The notes under the pieces were generated by a model. That model was not told the DNA's origin and ran no database searches. It was given only the letters and a program-made list of their open reading frames with translations. Positions 1 through 11,700 of a DNA stretch of 64,000 nt are shown here, one piece after another (the first letter of the stretch is position 1; each line of letters begins with the position of its first letter). This DNA is from Anadara kagoshimensis (Eukaryota > Mollusca > Bivalvia > Arcoida > Arcidae): positions 59,813,245 through 59,877,244 of the forward strand of contig CM037861.1 in NCBI GenBank assembly GCA_021292105.1, read 5' to 3'. The translations under genes and the position numbers were made by a program.

Positions 1-114
1 CAGTGCTATAATTCTTGTTATTAATACGTTCGTGAACCGAGCCAGTGCTATAATCCTTGTGATTAATACGTTCGTGAACCGAGCCAGTGCTATAATCATA
101 GTGATTAATATGTT
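1..114. repeat. 42-bp tandem repeat, cut by window start
   Basis: A 42-bp unit beginning CAGTGCTATAAT and ending GTGAACCGAGC is seen at 1-42 and 43-84, followed by a partial, more divergent third unit from 85 to about 114. The two full units differ at only a few bases. The array probably continues to the left of the window. No coding frame is evident. Confidence 0.9.
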
Positions 115-323
115 AATGCATGCATTTGTCATCTTTGATTCTTTGATATGGACAAATCAAATTATGGATGAAAACATGTTGGACACACACATATAATATA
201 TACCGGGTATATATATATATTGGTCTATCCTCAAAGATGGGTTGTCGTCAAATAATGATTTATTTGTTGGCTTATATATATATACATGTAGTATAGTGCA
301 TTGTGTACATATACATGTTTAAT

Positions 324-496
324 TAGGTTTCCAGAAATTTTAAATCATTAGAAGCCAAATTTTCAAAATCTGAGAATTTAGTCCTTTTTGAAATATTTTG
401 TTTTACAAATTAGCCAAAATATTTTACTATTTGAAAGAATATCTCAGAAATTAGTAACCAATGGTGATTTTGGGTCCCAGCAGGAATGGAAACCTA
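324..496. mobile_element. MITE-like element with GGTTTCCA/TGGAAACC ends
   Basis: About 173 bp bounded by TAGGTTTCCA and the inverted TGGAAACCTA. The interior has no coding potential. A related sequence lies at 12104-12275, and a partial inverted relative at about 19645-19715; all share the segment AATGG(C/T)GATTTTGG near one end. Dispersed copies with inverted ends fit a non-autonomous DNA transposon; the superfamily is not clear from the sequence. Confidence 0.6.
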
Positions 497-1780
497 GTTT
501 GTGTATATATCACAATATTCTCTGCATCAATCTACTATCAAGGCAGTAATAGTTCATAGTCTTTGGATAGCTATGGCAGCCATCTTTGATTTGGACGATA
601 CTTAGATTATTTTTAGTTGTGATTGACACATATCTTGATATATTCTTAAGTAATTCTATGCAAATTTGTACCATAGTAAAGCAGCCATTTTTAAATTGAC
701 AATAAATATTTGAAAAAGAATGGTCTTGTTATGGACGTTTGAGGAGCACATATGCCTAATAGTAATATATCTTTGCATATTTGTAACATTATCTTGTGTT
801 ATACTGTATAAGAAGAAACATTTGCGAGTAAAAAATATTCATGATTTTACAACAACTCTTGTACTGCGAAAGTAATTCTCAGCAAAGATATTTTTTTCCC
901 TTGGTAGACTTTCCATACAGTAAGAACCATGGAAACTTCTTACCGCAAAGTAGTTTAGAAGATCAAAAAGGCCAAAGTTTCCTACCGGTAATATTTCTTC
1001 TTATACAGTATACATACATGTATCTTCATGTATTACATTCCAGTGGCATAGATTTTTGTCATATATATATATATTTGTTAAATATTGTTCATCTTTTACA
1101 AAATATGATGATGCTGGTCTAGTTAGACTGTTTTTCAACTGCAGAATGGCGGCCATATACATGATATACCATGTGATGTGTTTGTTGAATGGTCTATTCT
1201 ATATCATGCAGGTCACATGATATGTTATCCTATATCAGGCTAGTCACATGATGTAATCCTTTATCAGGCTGATCACATGATGAGATAAACATGATTGTTG
1301 TCCCCTAAACATGTAATGGTCTTCCAACTGGTCTACTACATACATGTAGGTTGTAATATACCTAGATTTGAAAAATATTATGAAACCTTTCTGTGATGTT
1401 TAGATTTGTGCACCAGCAATGATCTAGTGATGTGTTTTCTTTTCATTTTATCTTTCTTTTGCATATTTTCATTTAGAATACTCCATGGATTGATTGTAAT
1501 CAGTCTTATGTAATCGAAAACCTTGATAGTTAGACCACCATATATACCACCATGTGACGGTGTGTTGCATACCACAGTCGGGCGTGTACCATAGGTCAAA
1601 GATCAAGGTCACAAGGTCAGATCATATGTGGAGACAGGGGTATTTTGTTTTCAGGAGACAGTTCTAGTTAAACTAGTCCCATATTTATTTTTATATCACA
1701 GTAACTTGAGTAAATCACATACATGTATTGTTTTTCAAAGGTTTTGTGGTTTTTTGTACTATTGTGTTTTGGTATAATGA
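497..1780. other. Intergenic, no gene recognised
   Basis: AT-rich DNA with only short frames (a 93-codon frame at 841-1122 and a 73-codon frame on the minus strand at 1378-1599), neither showing a recognisable domain. There are loose short repeats of the type CAGGCTAGTCACATGATG around 1200-1285. I see no splice-consistent exon chain. Confidence 0.6.
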
Positions 1781-2330
1781 AGCCGTTGTCTGTGTTGATT
1801 TACTCTGATTTCATAATGATATATGACATGGTAGCCAGGCATTGTTTTGTTGGGTTACTGTGATGTCATAATGATATATGACATGGCAGCCTGATGTTGT
1901 CTTTGTTGGTTTACTGTGATGTCATAATGACATGGCAGCCAGGGTTTCGTTGGGTTACTGTGAAGTATTAATGACATTTGACATGGCAGCCAGACATTGT
2001 CTTTGCATGTTTACTTTGATGCCATAAAGGCAAATGCCATGACAGCTAGATGCTGTTGCCTGTGTTGGTTTACTGTGATGTCAAAATGATATATGAAATG
2101 GCAGCCAGGCATTGTTTTGGTGGTTTACTGTGATGTCATAATGGCAGGGCAGTCTGATGCTGTTGCCTAGCTCATGTTGGTTTACTGTGATTTTATAATG
2201 ACAGGTCAGTCGTTTTGTTGGTTTACTGTGATGTCATAATGGCAGGGTCACCAGATGATTTGTTAGTTGCTATGTGATGTCATAATGACATATGACATAG
2301 TCGCATGCGATGTTATAGAGGTTGTATTTA
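1781..2330. repeat. Degenerate minisatellite, about nine units of 50-75 bp
   Basis: Repeated units carry the core GGTTTACTGTGATGTCATAA followed by variants of TGACATATGACATGGCAGCC and a TTGTTTTGTTGG-like spacer. At least nine copies of the TGTGATGTCATAATG core are visible. Unit length varies because of internal deletions, so this is an old tandem array. The TGATGTCA core resembles a CRE/AP-1-like site, but nothing else suggests regulation. Confidence 0.85.
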
Positions 2331-3532
2331 ATTTTCAGACATATATTTCTAATATTGTATTACAATGTATTTTTGTGATAATGACCATTTCTAGAGATGG
2401 TATTATGTATTGAATACTGCCATCTATAAATTTTTATACATATTTATATCTGGCCAAATCATTCCATATTGAAAATTGTTATAAAATCAAATGTTGAAAA
2501 TGTCACTCTGCTAAAGCTTAGTTCTTGTGTTATTTTATATCTTAAAAAATATATTTTCCCAATATTTTTATGTATTTTTCCTAATTTAAAAAATTCTTAG
2601 AATTATTATTTTTTTTAGAGAAAAACAATTTTGTTCATTAAGGTATCACTTTCAAATACCACAAAAACTTAACTGTTTCAATTCTATGAATGAAATTTGA
2701 CATGAATATTATAAAACCAATATGTAAAATATAAATTTGTACAGTCATGAAAAAAGTTGTCAGATTTTTGTCTGAAAAAGTTTTAAATTTTTCCTGTATT
2801 TTGAACATATTTTTGCAGAATTTAGCATACAGATTAAAGTGTTCACTAATTTCTGGTGTAGTGAAAAATTGAGAATGAACTCAAAAACTCTGAAACATAC
2901 AAACAAATTCAGAATACACATAAAAGTGTTCAGAAAAATTCAGACACTAATTTTTGGTGTAAGAAAAATTCAAAATGAAATCAGATAATTTCAGAAATAT
3001 AGAGACAAAATTTAAATTTTTGGTTTCCTGAGGGTATAGTTATTTATAGATGGCAGTGTATGTTTTGACTGGTATCTTATAGATACTGCTCTTGTTGTAA
3101 TCTATTAATTATATATTGATAAAACCAGTATTAAAAGAAGGTTAACCTAATGCAAGCTTTGGTGTTTGATTTTATATTCTCACACCTGTGACATGGAAAT
3201 CCCGCGTTTTTACTCATGTGGGATTTCCTTGTCTCGCCATAGGGTTGAGACAGGCTACATGCTGAATTTCCCGCGTATTTATACCTTCTCTGGATTTATC
3301 GTTGGGAAAACTTAATATGTTGGGTAATGTTCCGAAGTCAACCAACAATTTCTCAACGTCAAAATCACTTACATACGCTTAATTGATGACGTCATAATCA
3401 TTTTACGTGAGAACGTCAACAAAAATTGATTACGTCATTTTCAGCAGGCACAGATGGTGACATGAAAACTCAACATTTGATGCAATTTTTTGGTTTACAA
3501 ATCATGTTTTATGTTGCAAATGTGTGAGAAAA
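2331..3532. other. AT-rich intergenic region
   Basis: No open frame of note. Local internal repetition of phrases such as GAAAAATTCAGAATGAA occurs at 2860-2990, and there is a short inverted repeat GGAAATCCC / GGGATTTCC near 3197 and 3222. Nothing identifies a gene. Confidence 0.6.
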
Positions 3533-3653
3533 AGAATCCTACACCAGTAACAGGGTAAGACAGAGATATCTCGCTAAAGCTCGTTCTGGACAAAAAAATA
3601 TTCATCCTCGTTCGAGATATCTCTGTCTTACGCTGTTACTGGTGTAAGATTCT
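3533..3653. mobile_element. Palindromic foldback element, 41-bp arms
   Basis: Arms at 3533-3573 and 3613-3653 are inverted copies with two mismatches in 41, separated by a 39-bp loop. The arms contain AGACAGAGATATCTCG. It is a strong hairpin of the size and structure of a solo MITE. There is no coding content. Confidence 0.8.
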
Positions 3654-4980
3654 ATTAGTACTACAAATAAAATTTTCAACAAAATTTTGATACAGATTTA
3701 ATAAGCATACAGTGGTCTTCAAAATGACACCTTAAATTCATGAATATCTGGAAAATTAAAAAGATTATTCAGCTTTCAAATTTAACTGATTTAAGGAAAA
3801 TCTTAACATAGAAATTATTGTGTAACCATGGCCAGACACTAGTAGCAGGGACTGGACAGGGTCAGACTACAGTATTAAACAAATGGAGTTCGCCGCTGTA
3901 TCACATGATACCCCATAATGAGGTGTTGCTCATGTGGTACAGCAGGGAATCTATTTTGAAAGAAGAAAATAAAGAGGAGCATTTTACTTGCTTTAATCTA
4001 ACAGAAGTAGATTACAAGTTTTGGTGTTTTAACATCCTAGTCAAGATTTTTCCATCTATAACTAGATTGTCAGTTCAGGGATGGTGGAGAAAACAGAAGT
4101 GCCAGGAAAAGGCACTACATGTCCTTCTGCAAAAAACCCCCGAACTTTTGACTCTAATTAGGATCTGTCCTGATCTGGATTTGAACCAAGGCGGTGAGCA
4201 GCTGATGAGATGCCCTGTGATGTATAAAGAGGCACTTTAAACTACTTAAAGGCTCAGAGAAAACCACTGACCTTCTGCAAGCAAATTGACAAACATTCTG
4301 GAACTAGGATCTATCCTGATTGGGATTTGAAACTAGGTGATGTTAGAAGCTGTGATTCATTAGTCTGCACTTTGGACCTGTCAGCTATTTAACATGATGA
4401 TGATAGGTTAAACATTGGTCTGGTAAAGTCCGTCACAGTAATTAGACAAAGTGTCTATAAACACTGGCAAATCTATTAAATGTAAACAGTCTGAACACAA
4501 ATAATATTATTACACCTCAAGTAAAAATCTAGCAATTTCATTGGATAAGAGCTATGTAACAATTTGTACTGTCACATAAAATTTATAATGTCACAGCGCT
4601 GCGCGTGACTATGTGAGAGTACTTTTGTTCGATTCGCCTTCCTTCACTGGATCATGTCGGCGCTTTGAACAAAACATGTTTTCAGTTGTGTCTACGGCAA
4701 GCGTTTCATTGTTATTGATATTGTTTACATCCGTCTGTAACAACAACAGATGATGTTTGCCGAGGTTGACAATGACTATCTTGGCAATTTGTTAGAGTCT
4801 AAAGACTCTGCATCATTAAGTGGGCCGTGGATACGTTTCTTAAATTTCTTGGCTCAAATGACTGTGGATTTGAGGCATTCCCAGATGATAAATTGGATGA
4901 AAATTGGTATAAACATTACTAAAGACGAAGGATGCACATCATGTATTGGTAAAATAAACCAAACATTCAGTGTAATAAAA
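3654..4980. other. Intergenic, two unassigned short frames
   Basis: Frames of 140 codons (3818-4240) and 77 codons (4750-4983) on the plus strand contain no motif I recognise and lack a supported exon structure. The sequence around 4428-4480 resembles the reverse complement of 5880-5925 (both carry GTGTTTATA-like and GACGG segments). It could therefore be an outer arm of the foldback element that follows. Confidence 0.4.
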
Positions 4981-5803
4981 TAAATATTACATTTCTGACA
5001 GGGTGCCAGTACATATTATTATACCTCACATATATTAAAACATTTTTCATTGGATGTTTTCCAATCACATGACATGTAATAAATGAGATGTTTCCCACAG
5101 AATCACTGTCTGTGTGTGACAACCTCTCACAGCCATGTGATAACCTCTCACCAGCCATGTGATAATACTATTATCACCCGGTGATAACCCGGTACAAGGG
5201 AAATAACTCGTACAACAGAACTGTTGTCATGTGGTAAACAATAACAATGGCGGCCAGTCGTTTTTTGCAGTTCGTCGGAAGCGGACTTGGAATTAATTAT
5301 GTATGACAAAGATGCAGAAAACACAAAAAGGGTCACCTAAGCTTCAGTGAAAATACTGGAAATGTATTTGATGGAAACAAAATGAGAGTTAAACCTAGAT
5401 CTTACTCCCAAAAGACCCATGCACAGCTACTGTGGAATCTTCGTATGCAGGCAAGCGTAAAAGTGTGGTTGAAAGTATAAACTGGTAGCGTTTAATTTAA
5501 TTTAAAATTTAAATATTGTTCGTGTCATTTTACGTGGTAAGCTTTGTTTCGGTATAATAAAATATAATTGCCCTCTAGGTATGTGGACATCCAGAATTAC
5601 AGTCACCCTTCAGAAAGGTTTCCACCCTCGGGTGACAACCCTTCTGTCGGGTGACAATTCTGGATGTCCACATACCTAGAGGGCAATTATTGTATATTGT
5701 CACCTCTCGAAAAGCATTGTCAACCTCCGCTATCGCCTCAGCAAACAATGCTTCCTCAAGGTGACAATATGTACTGGCACCCTGTCAGAAATGTAATATT
5801 TAT
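4981..5803. mobile_element. Nested foldback element with perfect 37-bp terminal inverted repeats
   Basis: Positions 4981-5017 are a perfect inverted copy of 5766-5802, including CATTTCTGACAGGGTGCCAG. Inside lies a second perfect 35-bp palindrome, 5564-5598 against 5656-5690, containing CCTCTAGGTATGTGGACATC. Direct and inverted GTGATAAC-type motifs fill the left interior. The arrangement indicates a non-autonomous foldback DNA transposon, perhaps with a second element inserted. Interior 5250-5470 may hold a small protein relic, listed separately. Confidence 0.8.
5259..5465 (+). pseudogene. Possible DUF3504-like (Crypton-derived) coding relic
   Basis: One forward frame reads SSSEADLELIMYDKDAENTK, then two in-frame stops, then a stretch with LDLTPK. 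The spacing of an acidic start, an N-T-K-R helix and a following LDLTP segment loosely recalls the start of DUF3504 (tyrosine-recombinase-derived) domains of ZMYM/QRICH-type proteins. Interrupting stop codons mean it is not functional as read. The family call is a weak resemblance by eye only. It sits inside the foldback element, so it may be captured DNA. Confidence 0.25.
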
Positions 5804-6152
5804 ATATTGACAAATGATCACATGAAGGCACACAATAACACACAATTAATATACCATATGTGTAGATAACACCGACCTGTGTTTATAAACACTGTCACAG
5901 TATCACTGACGGACTACAGCTAAAGCTTGGTTGATGACACAATAATACAATAACCTAAACCATAGTAACAATAAAATACATCAGCAAATTGTTGTGTGGT
6001 ACAGTAGTCTGATCTGCTCTGTACCAGCAAGCTTACAAGGGATTTTGAGTGTCATAGTACAATGACCTGCTAAGTCTGTAAAAATGTGACTGATGCCACT
6101 GTAGTTATATGTCAATCACAATTTGGTGGCAATGTATACATATTTTAATATG

Positions 6153-6300
6153 AGGAGCCTCAGTGGCTGAGTGGTCTAAAAGTGTGGTAATAAATCATAG
6201 CGAACCGTACTGCCAAGGTTCGAATCACCCTTTGGACAAACCCTAATGCGATTAAGTTTTTTTTAGTTCCCTTGTCATAGCTAGGTGAGTTTCTTTTGAG
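6153..6300 (+). mobile_element. tRNA-derived SINE-like sequence
   Basis: A box A-like TGGCTGAGTGG (6164-6174) and a box B-like GGTTCGAATC (6218-6227) are spaced as in a Ser/Leu-type tRNA. However, the acceptor ends do not pair, so it is not an intact tRNA gene. A run of T and AT-rich sequence follows. The 3' limit is uncertain. Confidence 0.65.
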
Positions 6301-6408
6301 TACTCCAACTTTCCAAAACTGAATACCCCAATATAATTAAAATATCTTGACTTTGGCATCAAACACCATTACTCCACACTATTTTAATACGAGACCTAAA
6401 ACAAATTA

Positions 6409-6624
6409 CTGTAAACCAACTTTTATTCGCGCGCGATAAACTTTCGCGTGTTTCGCGAGGACAAAATAATCGCGAAAGTTAATTGTCGCGAATTTGTTTA
6501 GGAAAATGGTTTTATTTATACCAAATATTCAGCTAAAGACCATATCGCGATTGTTGATGTCGCCAAATGGTTTTGGTAAGAGAATAGCAAAAGTTAATAT
6601 CCGCGAATAAAAGTTGGTTTACAG
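6409..6624. mobile_element. MITE, 216 bp, 23-bp perfect TIRs, TA target duplication
   Basis: The ends CTGTAAACCAACTTTTATTC... and their perfect 23-bp inverse (6602-6624) are flanked on both sides by TA (6407-6408 and 6625-6626). The interior is rich in CGCG and TTCGCG words, striking in a GC-poor window. TA target duplication and size suggest a Tc1/mariner-type non-autonomous element. No coding frame is present. Confidence 0.92.
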
Positions 6625-6626
6625 TA

Positions 6627-8729
6627 AGCATATGGAGACATCATTATATGTATGCATGCTACTTTTATCTATTTGGGTAAAGACCTGCCCATGTTGATAA
6701 ACATTACCATCAAATAGTGAATGGCCTATAGTAATATTCATACAGTGAAGGTCGAAGCAAAAAGCAACAAGAATTAAGGTTTTGTTGATATGTTTATTTA
6801 AAAAAAGTTTACTATCTATATGTACAAAAGTTCTGTATAAAAGGAATGTTTAGTACTTATATATGCATGATGATCCAATACTTTACAGAATTATATAAAA
6901 ATAGTATAAAAGATTAAATACATAATTCATGAGTAATTTGTGCCTTTAAGATATGCGTAATTACTTGTAAAGTACGAACTGATTTATTTCGCCCGGGAAA
7001 TTGTGATAACTTTATTAGTAAGAAAATTGACACTTTCATTTTTCAACTTTTTACATTAAAATTACTTTTAAGGCAATAATTAATAAAAATACTTTCCAAA
7101 TTGGGAAATTATGAATAAGACTATTGTCATCTTCAATTTTAAACCCCTTTTTACAAATTAAAAATCCTCTTAAAGAAATAAAATGATTTAATGAAAATAG
7201 TTTATAAAATTAACCATGCATGAAAAATTAAAATTTTGAGTAGTTTTCTTGTTAACGAATCAATGGTTGAAAAATGTCTTTTTACAAAATGTATCTATAT
7301 GATGATTATAATGATATAATAATTTATTTACACTATGTACTAGTATGTGATACTTTTAAAGACCCTTTAAACAGCTAAGGTCAAGGTCATTGATATGCAC
7401 AAAATGGATGCTAACAGTCAAGATATACAAATAGTCTATAAAAATATAGAATATCTACTACAATTTTTACAATTAATTCTTTTGATCCTGATATACATGT
7501 ATATTTACATCTCATTGCTCTATTTTAATAATTAATTCTAAAAACCAATTAATATGATTTTAATGGCACCAATTAGTAATTAATCTATTATCACACTGAT
7601 CTAGCAATGTAAATTTTGTAATGAAAATCACAAATTAATTCTCTTGGAAAATCTTTCATAATATATCGTCCGATTTTGAGGAAACGAGTTTCTTTATCTT
7701 TTCCAAAGGTAAAAAGGGGGATAATTTAAACCAGGTCTTATAGTCCTAATTACGCTTAACACTTTTAAGACAATCAATATGATGACATGTCATTTCCAGG
7801 GTTGATGATAAATTTCATTGGCTCACCTAGAAGAGATTAAACATTAATGAAGAGCAACTACCACCTTGCAAAAGATAAAGGTGAATAGAGAAGGGAAACA
7901 AGCTAGTTTTGAAATTTGGATAAAATTATGAAGGAAAACAGTGGTAAATTATCTTATTTCACTCCTGTTATAGTACATGAATTAATTGCCTATCATTTGA
8001 TTTGCAGTTGGCATCTGTAAAGTCAAGTTTCTGTATCTAGCTGTTCTTATAGAAATTTTATCAAATTTACTAAGATCACTTTGACAGTTTAGACCAACCT
8101 TCAGACAAAGATCAAGTGTAAAATGTAATGTCATGTGTCTGTTACAATAAATGTGAAGTTTGATGTTTAGTTTCTTTAAATGCAATAGTAGAATAGATTT
8201 TTTTTTTAAAATCCTTTTGAACATTCTTAATTTTAAGTACCAAAATTTACAATAAAAAAATGACAACATGAAACTTTTAAAGTCACTGTTGAAAATTTGG
8301 AAGCACTTTCTTTTGCATAACCTAACAACAACCATTTAAAAGAATGTCTTAAAATCCATTTTTAAGATTAAAAACCTGGAGAATAAATGATATACACCTG
8401 TATGAATCGACATTGATGTTATAAATTCCTGTCATATTTAATGAGATATCATGAAAAGGTAATAAGTATTTTTCTCTTTTCTTCCGAATTAAAATCACCA
8501 GTTAAATATATAAATGTATTGCTATGATTAAAAGTCTCTTTATTTACTCAAAACTTCAATTCCAATAAGGTTTGTCAGCAGACCACATGATCTCTCATAA
8601 GGTCATTTGTGCAAAAAAATTATTACCAATTGATATGGAATCATATCAGTTCATGTTTTCCCAAAGAGTCCCACAAAAATGTTGAGGGATGTTAATCATG
8701 TGGTGCATCGGCAAACCTTATTCTGACTG
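6627..8729. other. AT-rich region downstream of the gene
   Basis: Long A/T-rich stretch without a supported coding frame. The longest is a 117-codon minus-strand frame at 7982-8335 with lysine-rich, low-complexity composition, which I regard as a chance frame. Part of this could be 3' untranslated sequence if the gene to the right uses a distal polyadenylation site. Confidence 0.5.
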
Positions 8730-8735
8730 TTTATT
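8730..8735 (-). terminator. Candidate polyadenylation signal AATAAA
   Basis: The plus-strand TTTATT reads AATAAA on the minus strand, about 50 nt after the stop codon of the minus-strand gene. It gives a plausible short 3' UTR. More distal TTTATT sites, for example near 8538, are alternatives. Confidence 0.45.
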
Positions 8736-8784
8736 TCTGATGATTAATATTTCCAGTACAGTTAGTCCATATAACTCGAGTCAT

Positions 8785-11700
8785 CTAAAGTTCTGATTCA
8801 TCATCGTCAGGTCTGGCAAGAGCAACGCCAGGAGGAGCATTTCCACCACCACCTCTGGTTCCATCTATCTTATAAGCTGTAGGCAGAGGAGGTTTTTCCC
8901 TGAAAAATATGTTAAAAACCATTCATTAAATATGGCTGCAGATTAACCAGTCCATCAAAGCTAAAAACAGACTGTGATCAAATGTCATCTTGACATCAGG
9001 ACATGTATTATATATCCACCTGAGGTTTGATATTGCTGAATCCATTATATCAAACTATCAGTATACATGTGTATAATTCATAGAACATCTATGTTATTTT
9101 GTTGACAGTTTAACTAACTGACGATGGTTAAATTTAATTATTTGTCAATTTATCATATAAGACATGACAAAGTTAACAAAACAAGTATAATATAGCTTCA
9201 ACCTTTTCCAAAATTAAATACATGTATGTGAATTGAAAGAAATTTTATTTTTAACCACTGAGAAACAAGTTTTTTTGACTATATTTAAATTATTAATTTA
9301 TGACCAAGTCACTTTTATTGCAGAGAATTTAAATCAATACTGTAGAGACATTGTAGCTCATTGGTATATATAGTCTATATATCAAATTATTTACCAAAAA
9401 TCATAAACAATTGCCCTTCAAAAAACTTTAAACAAAATTATTGGCTGCAGAGACTCACACAAGACCCAATGAAATTTACATCATTTCACTTTGTACAAAA
9501 AAAAGTAACATCTTAGAATCCCTCTTCAAGCACATGCACAATTCATAACATCTGTGATGGACAGAAAAACTTCTTGAGCATTTATTCAAAACTTACATTG
9601 AATCACCAGCCTCTCTCATCTCTCTTCTTCTGTCATCCTCCCTCCTTCTTTGTTCATGACGTCTACGTCTTTCCTCCTCATATTTCAGCCTCTCTTCTTC
9701 CGTTGCTGGAGGAGGACGTCTTGGCCTATCACCAGGAGGTCTTCGCCTGTCCCTATCATCTGGGGGTCTGCGTCTGTCACGATCATCTGGTGGTCTACGT
9801 CTGTCACGGTCATCCGGAGGTCTACGTCTGTCACGGTCGTCTGGTGGCCTACGCCTATCTCTATCATCTGGTGGTCTGCGCCTGTCATCTGGTGGTCTTC
9901 TTCGTTCTTCAGGCGGTTTCCTATTATCACCTGGAACATGACCTTTCTCCTTATACCGTGGTGGCGCTCCTCTAGGATCTTCACTGTAACCACGGTTTTC
10001 ATAAGGTCCTCTGGGTCTGCGATAATCATAGGATATTGGCTACAATTATGAAGAACAAATGAAAATAATTGTTACCCCAAATGCCAGAAGAAAAAATAAA
10101 AATGATGGTTACTCCTATGCCAATTTTGAATTATGATAATAAAAATATGCAATTACTCCTATGCCAATTTTGAATTATGATGATAAAAATATGCAATTCT
10201 CAAATACAATTAAAACAAGTGTTAACTGAAATTATAGCTTGTATCTCTTTGAAACACACAAGAAAGATTTTGCTTTATATCCAAATGGCAAACCTAACTC
10301 ATGTGACTTTTACTATTAAGTCAAACACAAACATACCACTACATGTCCAAATGCAAGGTAAAATCTTTGAAATATTACAAATTACCTAACAAATTTAAAA
10401 TTAAAGAATGTCCATTGTTCCTAGGGGCAGTAAGGCTGGGTGTTCTGGAAGAGTTGACACCTCCTGTTTAGCCAATTTTTACTCTGTACAGGTGAGTTAA
10501 GCTTTCAAATTGGACATAATAGAAACTGTCAATACATACTGGATGATTTTCATTTATTTTTAAAAAAAAATTACAACATGGGAAAATATGGGAATGAAAA
10601 ACTCAATGTGAAATGAAAAAGTTCTTTTTAAAATTTCTGTCACAAATGATATACTTAGTTTCTATTATTACCTGATATGGTTTTGGTTTTGTTGGAGCAT
10701 GAGGTGCTGTTCCAGATTTCAAAGTTTCTCTAAAATACAAAAAGAAAAACATGAAATGAATAAATAAATAGTCTAATATAATATTTTTCAAAAACTAGAA
10801 AAGCAGAATTTAGGAGATATTTGAGCTTACATATATGATATGACTATTATAATGAGGAAATTTGATCAATAAACTTCAGTAAAAAATTATGTAGTAGTAT
10901 GTACATGTATGTACAAATTTTAGCACAAATTATAAATTTGTACATATATGTACGTACTAAAATTAATACAGTCACTTTCCAGTCATAGTCAGACCCTGTC
11001 CAGGGTTCAAACCCACATACAGAACAAGCACTGTACCAACTGAGCTTCCATAGTGGTAATTACTGTGCTTTAAATCATCAGCCTTAGATTAACAATTCCA
11101 AAGGGAGACAACATAGTTTTTGAAAATATACGTCCATAATGGGCCATAACAAAGCACAAGTGAATATCAAGACTTGCCATTCTTTACTCAGATACTGACC
11201 ATTTCATTTGTACCAAAAATTTTTAATTGGTATCTAGAAAAATAACCATTACAAAAGCCCAGGCACCAATGAGATACTTGAATACTGGAGATTGATTGAT
11301 TGAATGGGGATTAAAATCCCATCCAGTCAAGAATATTTCACTTATATCAAGACATCATCAGCAATTGGTGACAGATGTATCACCCAAGTCAAACTCCTTG
11401 TCTGACACTGTCTTCAGAGATGAGCACCCCCAACAGTAAGGAAAGGGGCTTGATTCCAGAATCAAGGAGCTTGCATCCCCTCTCGTAAAGTGGCAGACAT
11501 TTCTGTATATAAGGGCCACCTGCCCATAAAGGCCACTTTTACTGGTTTTCTTGGGTGGTCCTTATAGACAAGTTTGACTGTATAAAGGATAAATTCATAA
11601 TCATACTTACTTAGTTGCTTGTTCATAATTCAGTCTACTTTTGTGAACCACAGCAACACCATAATCACCGATAGGTCTGAACTGTAACATAAAAAATACA

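Noticed and set aside
3818..4240. 140-codon open frame as a gene.
   Set aside because: No domain, no plausible splice partners, low-complexity context and repeat-rich flanks.
6153..6235. Functional tRNA gene (Ser/Leu-like).
   Set aside because: Box A and B are present but the acceptor and anticodon stems do not pair, so it is a tRNA-derived SINE head.
9574..10051. Two overlapping 133-codon plus-strand frames.
   Set aside because: They are antisense shadows of the Arg/Pro/Asp repeat in exon 4 of the minus-strand gene; their own repeats merely mirror the 27-bp unit.
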